64,000 nucleotides of DNA from an uncultured Paracoccaceae bacterium. GTDB taxonomy: Bacteria; Pseudomonadota; Alphaproteobacteria; Rhodobacterales; Rhodobacteraceae. The stretch lies in the NCBI GenBank assembly GCA_958439195.1, contig OY288150.1, forward strand, positions 1 through 64,000, in the 5' to 3' direction. The translations under genes and the position numbers were made by a program. The notes below the pieces were generated by a model. It was given only the letters and a program-made list of their open reading frames with translations, was not told the origin of the DNA and searched no databases. Below, piece by piece: positions 43,490 through 53,200 of the stretch (its first letter is position 1; the number at the start of each line of letters is the position of its first letter).

Positions 43490-44542
43490 TCAGGGGACCA
43501 GAACCGCACGTCCCTTGATCTTGCCGTGGTGCAGGTCTTGCAGCGCCTGATTTGCTTCGCTGAGTTTGTAGTGCTTGGTCGCCAGTTCCACCAAACCGCG
43601 GTCGGCCAGCGCCATCAGTTCGGTCAGTTCGGCCCAGGTGCCGACAAGATTGCCGATAATGTTTCGCTCGGTCGAAATCAGGTCAACGGTGGGAATATTG
43701 ATGTTTTCGCCGTATCCCACGATGTAGTAGCTGCCGTTGGCTCGGGTCATGTCGAGCCCCTTCTTCGTGGTGCCTTTTTCGCCCACGAAGTCGATCACTG
43801 CCTCGGCTCCCTTGCCGCCGGTCAGCGCCAGCACGGCGTCAACCTCGTCACCGTCCGCCTTGACCAGATGATCGGCGCCGCCTTCACCTGCCAGCTTCAG
43901 CGACACATCGGAAATATCCACTACGATGATCCGCGCTGCACACATGGCGCGCAGAACCTGCACACCGATGTGGCCCAGACCGCCCGCGCCGATGACAACC
44001 GCCGTCTGGTCGGGCAGCAACACTTGCGCGGCTTTCTTGGCCGCGCGGTAGGCCGTCAGTCCTGCGTCGGCATAAGGGGCTACGTCCTTGGGGGCCAGCG
44101 TCTTGGGCAGGGCCACAAGATTGCGCGACGATGTCAGCAGCGCCTCGGCATAGCCGCCGTTGCTGTCCAGCCCCGGAAACTTGCCGTCACCGTGCATGTC
44201 ATGGCCACGGCGGCAGGCAAGACACGTGCCACCCGTGACCTTCGGGTGCACGATAACCGGATCACCAATCTTGAAGCCCTCAACCTCAGGGCCGATTTCT
44301 TCGACCCAGCCTGCGTTCTCATGCCCCATAATGAGCGGCAGCAGCTTATCGCCGGTGGGGTCGGTGATCGGCATCCACACGCCTTCAACGATATGAAGAT
44401 CGGTGCGGCACACACCGGCCCCGCCGATGCGAACTATTACATCTGTCGATTTTGCAATCTTGGGATCCGGCACGTCCTGCAAGGTCACCCAGTTTGGCGC
44501 GGTCAAAGCCATGTCGTATTTGTGAAGAACCTGCGCCTTCAT
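43490..44542 (-). CDS. Zinc-dependent, probably NAD-linked alcohol dehydrogenase
   Basis: The product is 350 residues from 44542. Catalytic zinc ligands are in GAGVCRTDLH and GHENAG, and the NAD fold is GAGGLGHIGVQVLRA with an Asp ending the second strand (IIVVDIS), favouring NAD over NADP. The structural zinc lobe reads CLACRRGHDMHGDG, so two of the four usual Cys are missing, with His residues nearby. It is the first gene of the ABC operon and oxidises or reduces the imported alcohol or its aldehyde (inference). Confidence 0.88.
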   Translation of the reverse strand: MKAQVLHKYDMALTAPNWVTLQDVPDPKIAKSTDVIVRIGGAGVCRTDLHIVEGVWMPITDPTGDKLLPLIMGHENAGWVEEIGPEVEGFKIGDPVIVHPKVTGGTCLACRRGHDMHGDGKFPGLDSNGGYAEALLTSSRNLVALPKTLAPKDVAPYADAGLTAYRAAKKAAQVLLPDQTAVVIGAGGLGHIGVQVLRAMCAARIIVVDISDVSLKLAGEGGADHLVKADGDEVDAVLALTGGKGAEAVIDFVGEKGTTKKGLDMTRANGSYYIVGYGENINIPTVDLISTERNIIGNLVGTWAELTELMALADRGLVELATKHYKLSEANQALQDLHHGKIKGRAVLVP

Positions 44543-44867
44543 GGGGTGACCTTTCCTGTTTTCCGCCCGGTCGGGCATTATGTTTGCACGACCGACAGAG
44601 CAGCCTTCCGTCGGCCCGGCAAATCAAACGCTTCCCCCCTGCGGAAGCGTTCAAAGTGTGGACAAATCAGCCCCAGAGCGTGGGTTTTCTGAACAGGGTC
44701 CAAGCGATTCAGAGCCATAGTGGACAGGCTGCGGCGACAGCATCTGGCCAGAGCATCCGGCCACTGTGCAAAATCTGGACAGTGGCCTGCGAATCGGTTG
44801 GCGCGTTGACAAAACGGCTCTGGCCACTAAACCAAAAGGAGGTTCAGCCTGGGGAGGAGGACCGACA
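44543..44867. promoter_or_regulatory. Divergent control region between the ABC operon and its AcoR-like regulator
   Basis: This 325-bp gap has no gene. A perfect inverted repeat GGCCACTGT (44759-44767) / ACAGTGGCC (44779-44787) stands out, and the words TGGACA and CTGGCCA recur several times between 44655 and 44830. They may be binding sites of the regulator encoded at 44868. I found no obvious -24/-12 (GG/GC) element, in line with the missing sigma-54 loop in that protein. GGAGGAGG precedes the regulator start. Confidence 0.55.
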
Positions 44868-46730
44868 ATGTCACACCAAAGCGCGGCGCTGTCGCGCGCG
44901 CGCATGATGCTCGAATCGCAAGGGCGGTTTCCGGGCGGCGCATTGCCGGGTGATATCTCCGATAGCTGGCTGCGCAGTCTTGGGTTCGGCCTTGATCCGC
45001 TGGCGCGCAGCGAGGATCTGGTTCTTACCGACACAGCCTTTCGCGCCAGCCGCGCGGACCACGCCGACCTGATCCATTTCGCCCGGCCAGAACTGGAACT
45101 GCTGTTCGACCAGATCGCCGGGTCAAATTTCATGATCGCGCTTGGATCGCCCGATGGGGTGGTGCTGGACACGCTGACCGACGGTCAGTTCGCCGATACT
45201 GATGCCGGGCGAGCCGTCATTGCGGGGTCGGTCTGGACAGAAGCGACACGGGGTACGAACGCCTTGGGTCTGTGCATCATCAACCGCGCGCCGACGCAGA
45301 TTTACGGTGGCGAACATTTCCTGCGCGCGCATGGCGATGTCAGTTGTATTTCGGCCCCGATCTTTGACGGGCGGGGTGGTCTGGCAGGGGTGCTGGATGC
45401 GTCATCGGGGTCCACGATCCGGCAGCAACATACGGCGGCGCTGGTGCAGATGTCGGCCAGCAACATCGAAAACAGCCTGATTCGCGCCACACATGACCGG
45501 CTGATCGTATTGCAGTTCCACCCAAGGCCGGAGTATCTGGGTACGCTGTCGGTGGGCATGCTGGTGCTGGATGAGGACTTTCGGATCCATGCCGTGAACC
45601 GGCGGGGCGAGATGTTTCTGACCGGGTTCAAAAATCTTCTGTCCGAACGGTTTGACCGGCTGTTCGACCGGCAGTTCGAGGATATTGCGCAGCGCCTGCT
45701 GCAGGGCGAAACCCTGCGCCTGCGTGACAGAATGGGGTCGGGCGTGTCGATGCGCTGCGTGGCAAACCGCGCCAGCTTTGCGCTGGCGGGGCGGCAAAGC
45801 CCGGTGGTGTCGATGCCCGCCAAACCTGTTGCTGTCGCAGACCGCGAAGCCGACCCGTTCCGCGATATCGTGCTGGATGACCCCGCCCTGCGCCGCGCGC
45901 TGTCCGGCCTGCCGGATGCGGCGCGCAAAGGCCAGCCAATCTGCCTGATCGGGCAAAGTGGTACGGGCAAAGAAACTTATGCCCGCATTGCCCATGCCAT
46001 CGCGCGGAAGGGCAAGCCGTTCGTGGCGGTGGATGCAGCCACTTTGAATGCCGCGCAGGCAGTCACAACACTGCTGGGACAGACGGAAAGCACGGGCCTT
46101 TTGGCCGAGGCGGCAGGGGGCAGCCTGTATCTTGGGGACATGACGGTCCTTGCCGGACCCTTGCAGATGGTCATCGCGCGGCTGCTGGAACAGGGCGAAT
46201 ATCGCCATCCGGTGACCGGCGCGCTTGTGCGGCCCGATGTCCTGTTCTTGCTCGGCGCGACCACGGCCCCGGCTGCGGCTGACCTTGCCCCACAACTGCG
46301 CTATGCAGCGATGGGGACGGCGATTACCCTGCCATTGTTGAACGACCGCAGTGATCTGCCTGCGCTAGCATTGCGCTTTGCGCGGGCAGCACGGGCGGAT
46401 GCCACGCTTGGGCCAAGGGTCGCAGACTTGCTGGCGGCACATGATTGGCCGGGCAACCTGCGCGAATTGCGGGCGGCGATGGCGCAGGCCGCGGGGCGGC
46501 GGCAGAGCGGGCCTGTGCAAATGGCGGATTTCGCGGGCCTGCTGGTCAATAGGTCAACCCCTGCTATTCAACATGCCTGCGCCAGTTGTAAAGGCGTGCA
46601 GTGGAAGGCCGATCAGTGCCTTGCCGTGCGAGCGGCCGTGCGCCGCCACGACGGCAACGTAACCCGTGCGGCGCAGGAACTGGGCATGTCGCGCACCACG
46701 GTCTACAAGCACCTTGGTGCTTCGGACTGA
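44868..46730 (+). CDS. AcoR-like regulator with degenerate AAA+ domain
   Basis: This 620-residue protein has an N-terminal GAF-like sensor, an AAA+ domain and a C-terminal Fis-type helix-turn-helix (NVTRAAQELGMSRTTVYKHL). Walker A GQSGTGKE is at 362-369, but the sigma-54 contact loop GAFTGA is absent (region QTESTGLLAEAAGGSLYLGD) and the Walker B acids are replaced by LYLGDM. It probably regulates a sigma-70-type promoter or acts as repressor of the divergent ABC/alcohol dehydrogenase operon. The ATG at 44868 follows a strong ribosome site. Confidence 0.85.
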   Translation: MSHQSAALSRARMMLESQGRFPGGALPGDISDSWLRSLGFGLDPLARSEDLVLTDTAFRASRADHADLIHFARPELELLFDQIAGSNFMIALGSPDGVVLDTLTDGQFADTDAGRAVIAGSVWTEATRGTNALGLCIINRAPTQIYGGEHFLRAHGDVSCISAPIFDGRGGLAGVLDASSGSTIRQQHTAALVQMSASNIENSLIRATHDRLIVLQFHPRPEYLGTLSVGMLVLDEDFRIHAVNRRGEMFLTGFKNLLSERFDRLFDRQFEDIAQRLLQGETLRLRDRMGSGVSMRCVANRASFALAGRQSPVVSMPAKPVAVADREADPFRDIVLDDPALRRALSGLPDAARKGQPICLIGQSGTGKETYARIAHAIARKGKPFVAVDAATLNAAQAVTTLLGQTESTGLLAEAAGGSLYLGDMTVLAGPLQMVIARLLEQGEYRHPVTGALVRPDVLFLLGATTAPAAADLAPQLRYAAMGTAITLPLLNDRSDLPALALRFARAARADATLGPRVADLLAAHDWPGNLRELRAAMAQAAGRRQSGPVQMADFAGLLVNRSTPAIQHACASCKGVQWKADQCLAVRAAVRRHDGNVTRAAQELGMSRTTVYKHLGASD

Positions 46731-46744
46731 CTGGCTGCAAATGG

Positions 46745-47503
46745 TTACAGATCATACATGACATTGATGCGCGCCACATATTTGCTGGTCCCCGCGCCCA
46801 GCCGTGCGCCTGCATGCAGCACCGACGCCCGGTTCTGCCCGTGGCGGAAGAACAGAGCCCGTCCGGTGTGCGGGGTGATGGTGGCCACGGCTTCTCCCTT
46901 GTCGAAAAGCACCGTTTCGCCGCCGATGATGCCATCCTCGGAACCGTTCAGGTACAATAGCATCGTCAGCATTGAATGGGTGCCGCGCCATTGTACCATG
47001 CCCGTGCCGTCTGTAGAAAGCCCGAATCCCGGCCAGTCGCCATCGGTATGCAGGTTGAATTCATCCCCGATATCGTAACGGTACATGTTGATCCGCTGGC
47101 TAAGACGCGGTGACAGTGCGCGCTCTTCAAGCGTGGCGGGAAGCAAGGGTTTCAAGCGGCGGTGCAGTTCTGCCATGGCCGCCTCGGGCGCAATCCAGTG
47201 CACGGTCTTGTTGCGGCGCATGCCCGGCGGGGTCTGAATGCCGGGGGCAGCATCGCGGTAGCCCAGACTTTCGGTCAGGTCGATAAACCGCGCCGCTTCG
47301 GCGCGGGTGATCACGTCTTCCATTTGAAAGGCCAGCTTTTCGCCCAATGACACGGCTTCAAGCCGTGTTTCGGGTGCGTCGGCTGGGTCCAGCAGGCCCG
47401 GCGCGTCACAGGCCCAGATCGGCGTACCCTCTTCAAAACCGCCTTCGGGCAAGGTGCCGGTCAAGCGGGCGACAACGCGGGAATCAACGGCAAGCTGGGT
47501 CAT
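46745..47503 (-). CDS. 2-oxoglutarate/Fe(II)-dependent oxygenase (prolyl-4-hydroxylase-like)
   Basis: The product is 252 residues from 47503. The iron ligands H152 and D154 lie in NLHTDGD and H230 in SVLHAG, with R245 in KYVARINV to hold 2-oxoglutarate. This is the complete HxD...H...R set of the P4Hc fold. Such enzymes hydroxylate peptides, amino acids or small molecules. It ends 15 bp from the AcoR-like gene (convergent) and follows the metallo-hydrolase on the same strand after a palindrome. The substrate is unknown. Confidence 0.88.
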   Translation of the reverse strand: MTQLAVDSRVVARLTGTLPEGGFEEGTPIWACDAPGLLDPADAPETRLEAVSLGEKLAFQMEDVITRAEAARFIDLTESLGYRDAAPGIQTPPGMRRNKTVHWIAPEAAMAELHRRLKPLLPATLEERALSPRLSQRINMYRYDIGDEFNLHTDGDWPGFGLSTDGTGMVQWRGTHSMLTMLLYLNGSEDGIIGGETVLFDKGEAVATITPHTGRALFFRHGQNRASVLHAGARLGAGTSKYVARINVMYDL

Positions 47504-47543
47504 GATGTCGGGAACTTTCGGGGCATGAGGCGGGAAGATCGGG

Positions 47544-47573
47544 CGGATGGATGGGGATATCCCCATCCATCCG
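47544..47573. terminator. Perfect 30-bp palindrome between two minus-strand genes
   Basis: CGGATGGATGGGGAT (47544-47558) is followed without a loop by its exact complement (47559-47573). TTTTGTTT follows on the plus strand only, so as a terminator it would stop plus-strand transcripts coming from the regulator side. On the minus strand it is a strong hairpin between the metallo-hydrolase and oxygenase genes. Confidence 0.6.
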
Positions 47574-47585
47574 TTTTGTTTGGGA

Positions 47586-48527
47586 TCAGACCCAATCAGC
47601 CGGCAGATAGACAAAGCCGCTGTCCTTGGCCTTGAATTTGCCAAAGCCGGGGAAGTTGACATGGGTGAACGCCGTCAGGATGCCATCGGCGGCTGCCATA
47701 TCCAAGAGTTTGCGGCGCGACTGCGCCGCAAGGGTGGCATCGGTATCAAACCCGAATCCGGCTTCAGGCACCGCCGTGTGGATGGCGATGTTGTGCAGCG
47801 TGTCGCCCATGATCATCATCTGCTGATCACCACTGGCAATGTGCAGCACCGAATGACCCATCGTGTGGCCGGGCGCATGCTTCAGCGTCAGGCCGGGGAA
47901 CACCTCACTTTCGGCCACTTGCCGCGTGCGGTCGGCATAGGCGCCAAGCGTGCGACGGGCGGATTCGAACAGGCCCTTGGCACTGTCGGGCGCTTGGGCA
48001 AGGATCGCGTCATCGCCCCAGAACTTCAGCTCGGCTTCGTGGACGACGATCTCGGCATTCGGGAAGACCGCCTTGCCGTCCGCGTCCACCAGCCCTTCGG
48101 CGTGATCGGGGTGCGCGTGGGTAAGGATCACCCCGTCGATCTGGTCGGGCGTGATGCCAACGGCGGTCAGGTTTGCCAGCGTGTTGCCAAGGCCGGGGCC
48201 GAACAGCTGTGCGCCCCCAAGACCTGCATCGACCAGATAGGTACCGGTTTCGGTGTTCACGACAAAGGTGTTGATCGGGGTTTCCAGCGTGGAATCCTGC
48301 CCGACCGATTCCAGAATAGCGGCCATATTGGAGGGATCGACGCCCGAGAAGTAATCGGGGCTCAGCGCCAGAACGCCGTCCAAAAGCGCTGTCACCTCGG
48401 TAGTGCCCACTTTGACACGGTGAAAGCTGGGCAGGGTCACACCAAGCGGCGCGCGGGCAAAAGCGGGGAGTGCGGCACTTGCGCCAAAGGCGGCGCCCGT
48501 CAGGGCGAAGGAGCGACGTGTCAACAT
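47586..48527 (-). CDS. Tat-exported MBL-fold metallo-hydrolase
   Basis: The product is 313 residues from 48527. The twin-arginine signal TRRSFAL is followed by a hydrophobic stretch and AFARAP, predicting folded export to the periplasm. The zinc site THAHPDH is typical of metallo-beta-lactamase-fold hydrolases, with further His in GHTMGHSV. Members cleave lactones, esters or thioesters. It is in line with the oxygenase gene downstream. The substrate is unknown. Confidence 0.88.
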   Translation of the reverse strand: MLTRRSFALTGAAFGASAALPAFARAPLGVTLPSFHRVKVGTTEVTALLDGVLALSPDYFSGVDPSNMAAILESVGQDSTLETPINTFVVNTETGTYLVDAGLGGAQLFGPGLGNTLANLTAVGITPDQIDGVILTHAHPDHAEGLVDADGKAVFPNAEIVVHEAELKFWGDDAILAQAPDSAKGLFESARRTLGAYADRTRQVAESEVFPGLTLKHAPGHTMGHSVLHIASGDQQMMIMGDTLHNIAIHTAVPEAGFGFDTDATLAAQSRRKLLDMAAADGILTAFTHVNFPGFGKFKAKDSGFVYLPADWV

Positions 48528-48734
48528 GAGGTACCCTTTCATATTTCAAATAACGGCGGATTTCCGTGGGTCGTAATGGGATGCGTCCGGGAGTCCCATA
48601 GCTCAGTTTGGCACAACGAGTATGACCTGATCAGCAAATGCAATGAACAGGCACTGTGCGCTTTTCTGTGGTTGAATAATGACCAGCGAATATTCAACAA
48701 GCATATCAATGTGAAGCAGCGACGCACCGTGCTG

Positions 48735-49540
48735 CATTCTGACCGTTATCGTCCTGAGATGTGAATAGTGGTGGATCGCCTCGATGCCCTTTTTGCGGCC
48801 ATATTCATTGTTTTTGTGGACGCCAAAGGGTGTTTGCAACGACACCGTATTCCAGACCTTGATGAGAAATTGCCCTGCCTTTACCCGGACGGTCACGCGC
48901 AGGCCACGACTGATATTGCGGGTTCACAGCGCGCCGATCAGGCTATAGTCGCTGCCATTGGCGATACGGCTCGCATTATGTTCGGTGTCAAAGGGGATGA
49001 TCACGCCCACTGGGCCGAACGCCTCTTCGCGGGCCACGCGCATATCGTTGGTCACATCAGCATAGACTGTAGGGGCGATGTAGAAGCTGCCGTCCTGCCC
49101 TTTGATCGTGGCAGGTACGCCGCCAGTGATCAACTTGGCCCCGTCCTGTTTCGCCACGTCGAAGAACGCCTGCACCCTGCCAAACTGCTGTGGTGTGATG
49201 GTCGGCCCCAAGTGTTTCGCCGGGCACAAGTGCCTCGGCCACGCGCTTTACCGCCGCCACGAACGTCGGAAACACTGCGCGCCGCATAAAAAGCCGCGTG
49301 CCCGCCTAACAGACCTGCCCTGCATTCAGTGTGAAATTCTTCACCGCCTCGGTCGCGGCAATGTCAGGGCCGGCATTGGCAAATATGATGTTGGCCGATT
49401 TTTCCACAGTTCCAGCGTCAGGGGGATGATCTGATCAGCCGCGATTTGCCTGCCGACGCGGTCCAAGCCCACAGGCCCGGTAAGGGCCACGTTGGTGTAG
49501 ACTTCCAATCGCATGTGCCGAAAATCAGCCCTTGATGAAC
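48735..49540 (-). pseudogene. Decayed aldehyde dehydrogenase gene
   Basis: Pieces of one ALDH are readable in order on the minus strand in different frames. They are an early part (TNVALTGPVGLDRVGRQIA then LTLELWKNR), a middle part near 48924-49229 (GAKLITGG, YIAPTVYADVTNDMRVARE, EEAFGPVGVIIPF) and the C-terminal TPFGVHKNNEYGRKKGIEA near 48760-48830. Several frameshifts and at least one stop separate them, and the N-terminal third is missing. The 48528-48734 stretch next to it holds no gene. Confidence 0.8.
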
Positions 49541-49583
49541 CCGACCAACACCCCATTTGACGCTTGATCTGCAGAGGTGCCCC

Positions 49584-49772
49584 ATGCGAACAACCCTTTC
49601 TCTCGATGATGATGTCCTGCTTTTAGCCAAGGCAATCGCGGGTCAATAAGGGTGCAGCTTGGGTAAGGTGATTTCCGAGCTTGTGCGGCGCTCCTTGCAA
49701 CGACCTGTCTCCCGGGCCGAACGCAACGGCATCCCACTGCTGGCATCACATCCCGACATCGAGTACATCTAA
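49584..49772 (+). pseudogene. VapB-like ribbon-helix-helix antitoxin gene with internal stop
   Basis: The frame from ATG 49584 reads MRTTLSLDDDVLLLAKAIAG, then a TAA (49647-49649) where a Gln codon would fit. It continues GCSLGKVISELVRRSLQRPV to a stop at 49770-49772. The whole matches VapB-type antitoxins of VapBC systems. No vapC follows, so this is a broken, toxin-less remnant. Confidence 0.75.
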
Positions 49773-49807
49773 CAGAGCACAGCTGACAGCTAGTCTGAGA
49801 TGCTCAA

Positions 49808-50104
49808 TCACCTGTTCCCGTCGATCCATTTCGACATGAGCCCTTTGTCGCGGAAGCATTCGTTCGGAACGGCGCGCCGTTTGATCCGGGCGAGCTTCTC
49901 CGCGAAGGCCACCTGCTTTGAGGTCGGCAGCCGGTCCATGTCGGATACCGGTTTCAGCTGGGCCTGCGCCTCGATCCAGGCGCTGAGCGACCGGCGGTCC
50001 TGCTGAACTTCCCACGGAAGGAGCGTCTGGTTGCGCAAGGCGAGGGACCGCGCATAGGCGATCTGCTTGGACGTCGCGGGCAGGGCGTGCGTGGTGCGGT
50101 CCAT
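49808..50104 (-). CDS. Small protein with a two-fold internal repeat (98 aa)
   Basis: The start is at 50104. The sequence contains ATSKQIAYARSLALRNQ and, about 45 residues later, PTSKQVAFAEKLARIKR, each followed by a region with W: an internal duplication of a TSKQ-x-A helix unit. It is basic overall. The repeat suggests a small DNA- or RNA-binding fold, but no function is known to me. It is divergent from the large helicase gene, separated by 177 bp. Confidence 0.65.
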   Translation of the reverse strand: MDRTTHALPATSKQIAYARSLALRNQTLLPWEVQQDRRSLSAWIEAQAQLKPVSDMDRLPTSKQVAFAEKLARIKRRAVPNECFRDKGLMSKWIDGNR

Positions 50105-50281
50105 CGGGAAACTCCCTTGCTGGCTTGGCTCTCAATATAGAACATAAAGGGAACAAAATCAAGCCAAGCAACCGGAATGCCTCGGTTCGAGAGGGAAAGG
50201 ACGGTCGGGGAAGATCAGGCCTGAGGGTGCCCGAGAGAGGGCGTCCGGGGCTGATCCTGTTCCTCATTCCGGAGTTTCCCG

Positions 50282-53200
50282 ATGACCTATCTCGCGCCAG
50301 TTGCGCCTCCCGTTCCTGTGCCATCTCGCGATCACGCACTCGCGATCCTCGCCGTCGCCGAAGCACTTCAGCCCGATCTGGCCCAAGGCTTTCAGATCGA
50401 CGCGCTGCGCCTCCGCCTCGAGATGGAGCGCGCCTTTGGCGGCTCTGATGCCGACGGCGCCTGGGACTGGAAGCTCGCCTATGAAGCGGGCGAGGTGGCG
50501 CTCGTCCTCTTCTTGCGGAAGTTCGGCCGCGCGCTGCTCGCCCGTGCCGGCTCGCCTGCGGCGCTGATACCGATCTTCGCCAAGGTGGCGGGCCTCTTGC
50601 CGACGCATACCCAGCGCTCGGAGGAAATGGAGCGCTTCCAGCAATTCTCGACGCCGCTGCCCATGGGGCTGGCGGCGCTGGCGGCGGCGCAGATCACTCC
50701 GCGTGACCTGGTCCTCGAACCCTCGGCCGGGACCGGACTCCTCGCGATACTCGTTGAAATCGCAGGCGGCAGCCTTGCGCTGAACGAGTTGGCAGACACC
50801 CGTGCTGATCTTCTGCGCCTCCTTTTTCCGGGGCGCCCGGTCACCACCTTCGACGCCGCACAGATCGACGATCATCTGGACGCGGACGTCCGCCCGAGCG
50901 TAATCTTGATGAACCCGCCGTTTTCGGCTGTGGCAAATGTCGATGGTCGGACGACCGAGGCGACGGCCCGGCATCTTCGATCGGCGCTTGCGCGGCTGGC
51001 CCCCGGTGGTCGGCTGGTCGCTATCACAGGGGCCAGCTTCGCGCCCGATGCACCCGCCTGGGCGGAAACCTTCGCCCGCCTGACGGAGTCTGCCCATCTG
51101 GTGTTCACCGGCGCTGTGTCGGGCGGTGCTTTCGCCAAGCACGGCACCAGCTTCGAGACGCGGATCTCGGTCTTCGACAAGTGCCGTGGCGGGGAACGGG
51201 GTGGCGTCACTGCCGATCTGCAGCAGTCCATGGCGTCGGATGTGGCGCAGCTCCTTGCCCGGATTGTAGCAGAGGTGCCGCCACGCCTTGAGTTTGATGC
51301 GGGCGCGGTCGCGTGCTCCCCGACCACTTCCCCTTTCCGGGGAATTCCTTCCCGTGCCTCCGGCCCTGCCGCTCAAGCCCAGCGATCAACGGCGTCGGCC
51401 AAGACGGATGCGCATGTCACCACGCCCGATGCCGAGGACCTCACCTACACCCTTCGCGAGACGGCGGACGATCTCGGCACCGCGCGTCTGTCGGACGCGA
51501 TCTACGAGACCTTCCGCCTGCAGGCGATCGACATCCCCGGCGCGGCCCCGCACCCGACCAAGTTGGTGCAGTCGGCGGCCATGGCCTCAGTCGCGCCCCC
51601 GAAACCGAGCTACCGCCCGAAACTCCCCGCCGCCGTCCTGCGCGACGGCATGCTGTCCGACGCGCAGCTTGAGACCGTGATCTACGCGGGTGAGGCGCAT
51701 GGCGCCTATCTCGCGGGGTCTTGGACCATCGATGAGACCGGCGATATGGTCTCTGCCGCCCCCAACGATGCCGCGGACGCTGTCCGCTTCCGTCGTGGGT
51801 TTTTCCTCGGCGATGGCACCGGGGCAGGCAAAGGCCGCCAGTCGGCCGGGATCCTGCTCGACAACTGGGCCCAAGGCCGCCGCAAGGCGCTCTGGATCTC
51901 GAAGAGCGACAAGCTTCTGGAGGATGCGCAGCGCGACTGGTCTGCCCTGGGTCAGGAGCGTCTGCTCGTCACCCCGCTCTCGCGCTTCGCGCAGGGGCGC
52001 GACATCCCGCTGGCCGAGGGCATCCTCTTCACCACCTATGCGACGCTGCGTTCGGAAGAACGCGGGGCCAAGAAATCCCGCGTCGATCAAATCGTCGATT
52101 GGCTGGGGGAGGATTTCGACGGGGTGATCCTGTTTGACGAAAGCCATGCCATGGCGAATGCCGCAGGGTCGAAGGGCGAGCGCGGTGACACCGAGGCGTC
52201 GCAGCAGGGCAGGGCGGGCCTGCGCCTGCAGCACAAGCTGCCAAACGCCCGCGTGGTCTATGTCTCGGCCACAGGGGCAACAACCGTCCACAACCTCGCC
52301 TATGCGCAGCGGCTCGGGCTCTGGGGTGGCGAAGATTTCCCCTTCGCAACCCGTGCCGAGTTTGTTCAGGCCATCGAGGCCGGCGGCGTCGCCGCGATGG
52401 AGGTCCTCGCCCGCGACCTGCGGTCTCTTGGCCTCTACACCGCCCGTTCGCTCTCCTATGACGGCGTCGAATACGAGATGCTGGAACATGCGCTGACGCC
52501 CGAGCAGCGCGGCATCTACGATGCCTATGCCGGGGCCTTTGCCATCATCCACAACAACCTCGCCGCCGCCATGGAGGCGGCGAACATCACCGGAGAGTCT
52601 GGCACGTTGAACCGGCAGGCGAAATCCGCTGCACGGTCAGCCTTCGAGAGCGCCAAGCAGCGCTTCTTCGGTCATCTGCTGACCAGCATGAAAACCCCGA
52701 CCCTGATCGCGTCCATTGAGGCCGATCTGGCGGCAGGTCATGCTGCCGTCATCCAGATCGTCTCGACAGGTGAGGCGCTGATGGAACGGCGCCTCTCGGA
52801 CATCCCCACCGACGAATGGAACGACATCCGCGTCGACATTACCCCGCGGGAATACGTCCTGGACTACCTCGCCCATTCTTTCCCGGTGCAGCTCTACGAG
52901 CCCTTCACCGACAGCGAGGGCAACCTGTCGTCCAGGCCCGTCGTGCGCGATGGCCAGCCGGTCGAATGCCGCGAGGCCGCCCGCAGGCGCGACGCGCTGA
53001 TCGAAAGGCTGGCTTCGCTGCCGCCCGTCCCTGGCGCGCTCGACCAGATCGTGCAGCGCTTCGGCACCGGCCTCGTCGCCGAAGTGACGGGCCGGTCGCG
53101 CCGCATCGTGCGCAGGGGCGAGGGTCCTGCCGCGCGCCTCGTCGTCGAAAGCCGAGCGGGGTCTGCCAACCTCGCGGAAACCGCCGCCTTCATGGATGAC

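Noticed and set aside
42701..44692. Plus-strand open frame of 663 codons
   Set aside because: Lies antisense across the binding-protein and alcohol dehydrogenase genes, which have clear motifs; rich in His, Arg and Gln as expected of a shadow frame.
47547..48764. Plus-strand open frame of 405 codons
   Set aside because: Antisense to the Tat-exported metallo-hydrolase.
48603..48896. Minus-strand frame of 97 codons as a gene
   Set aside because: It contains the C-terminal end of the decayed aldehyde dehydrogenase in one of several frames, so it is part of the pseudogene.
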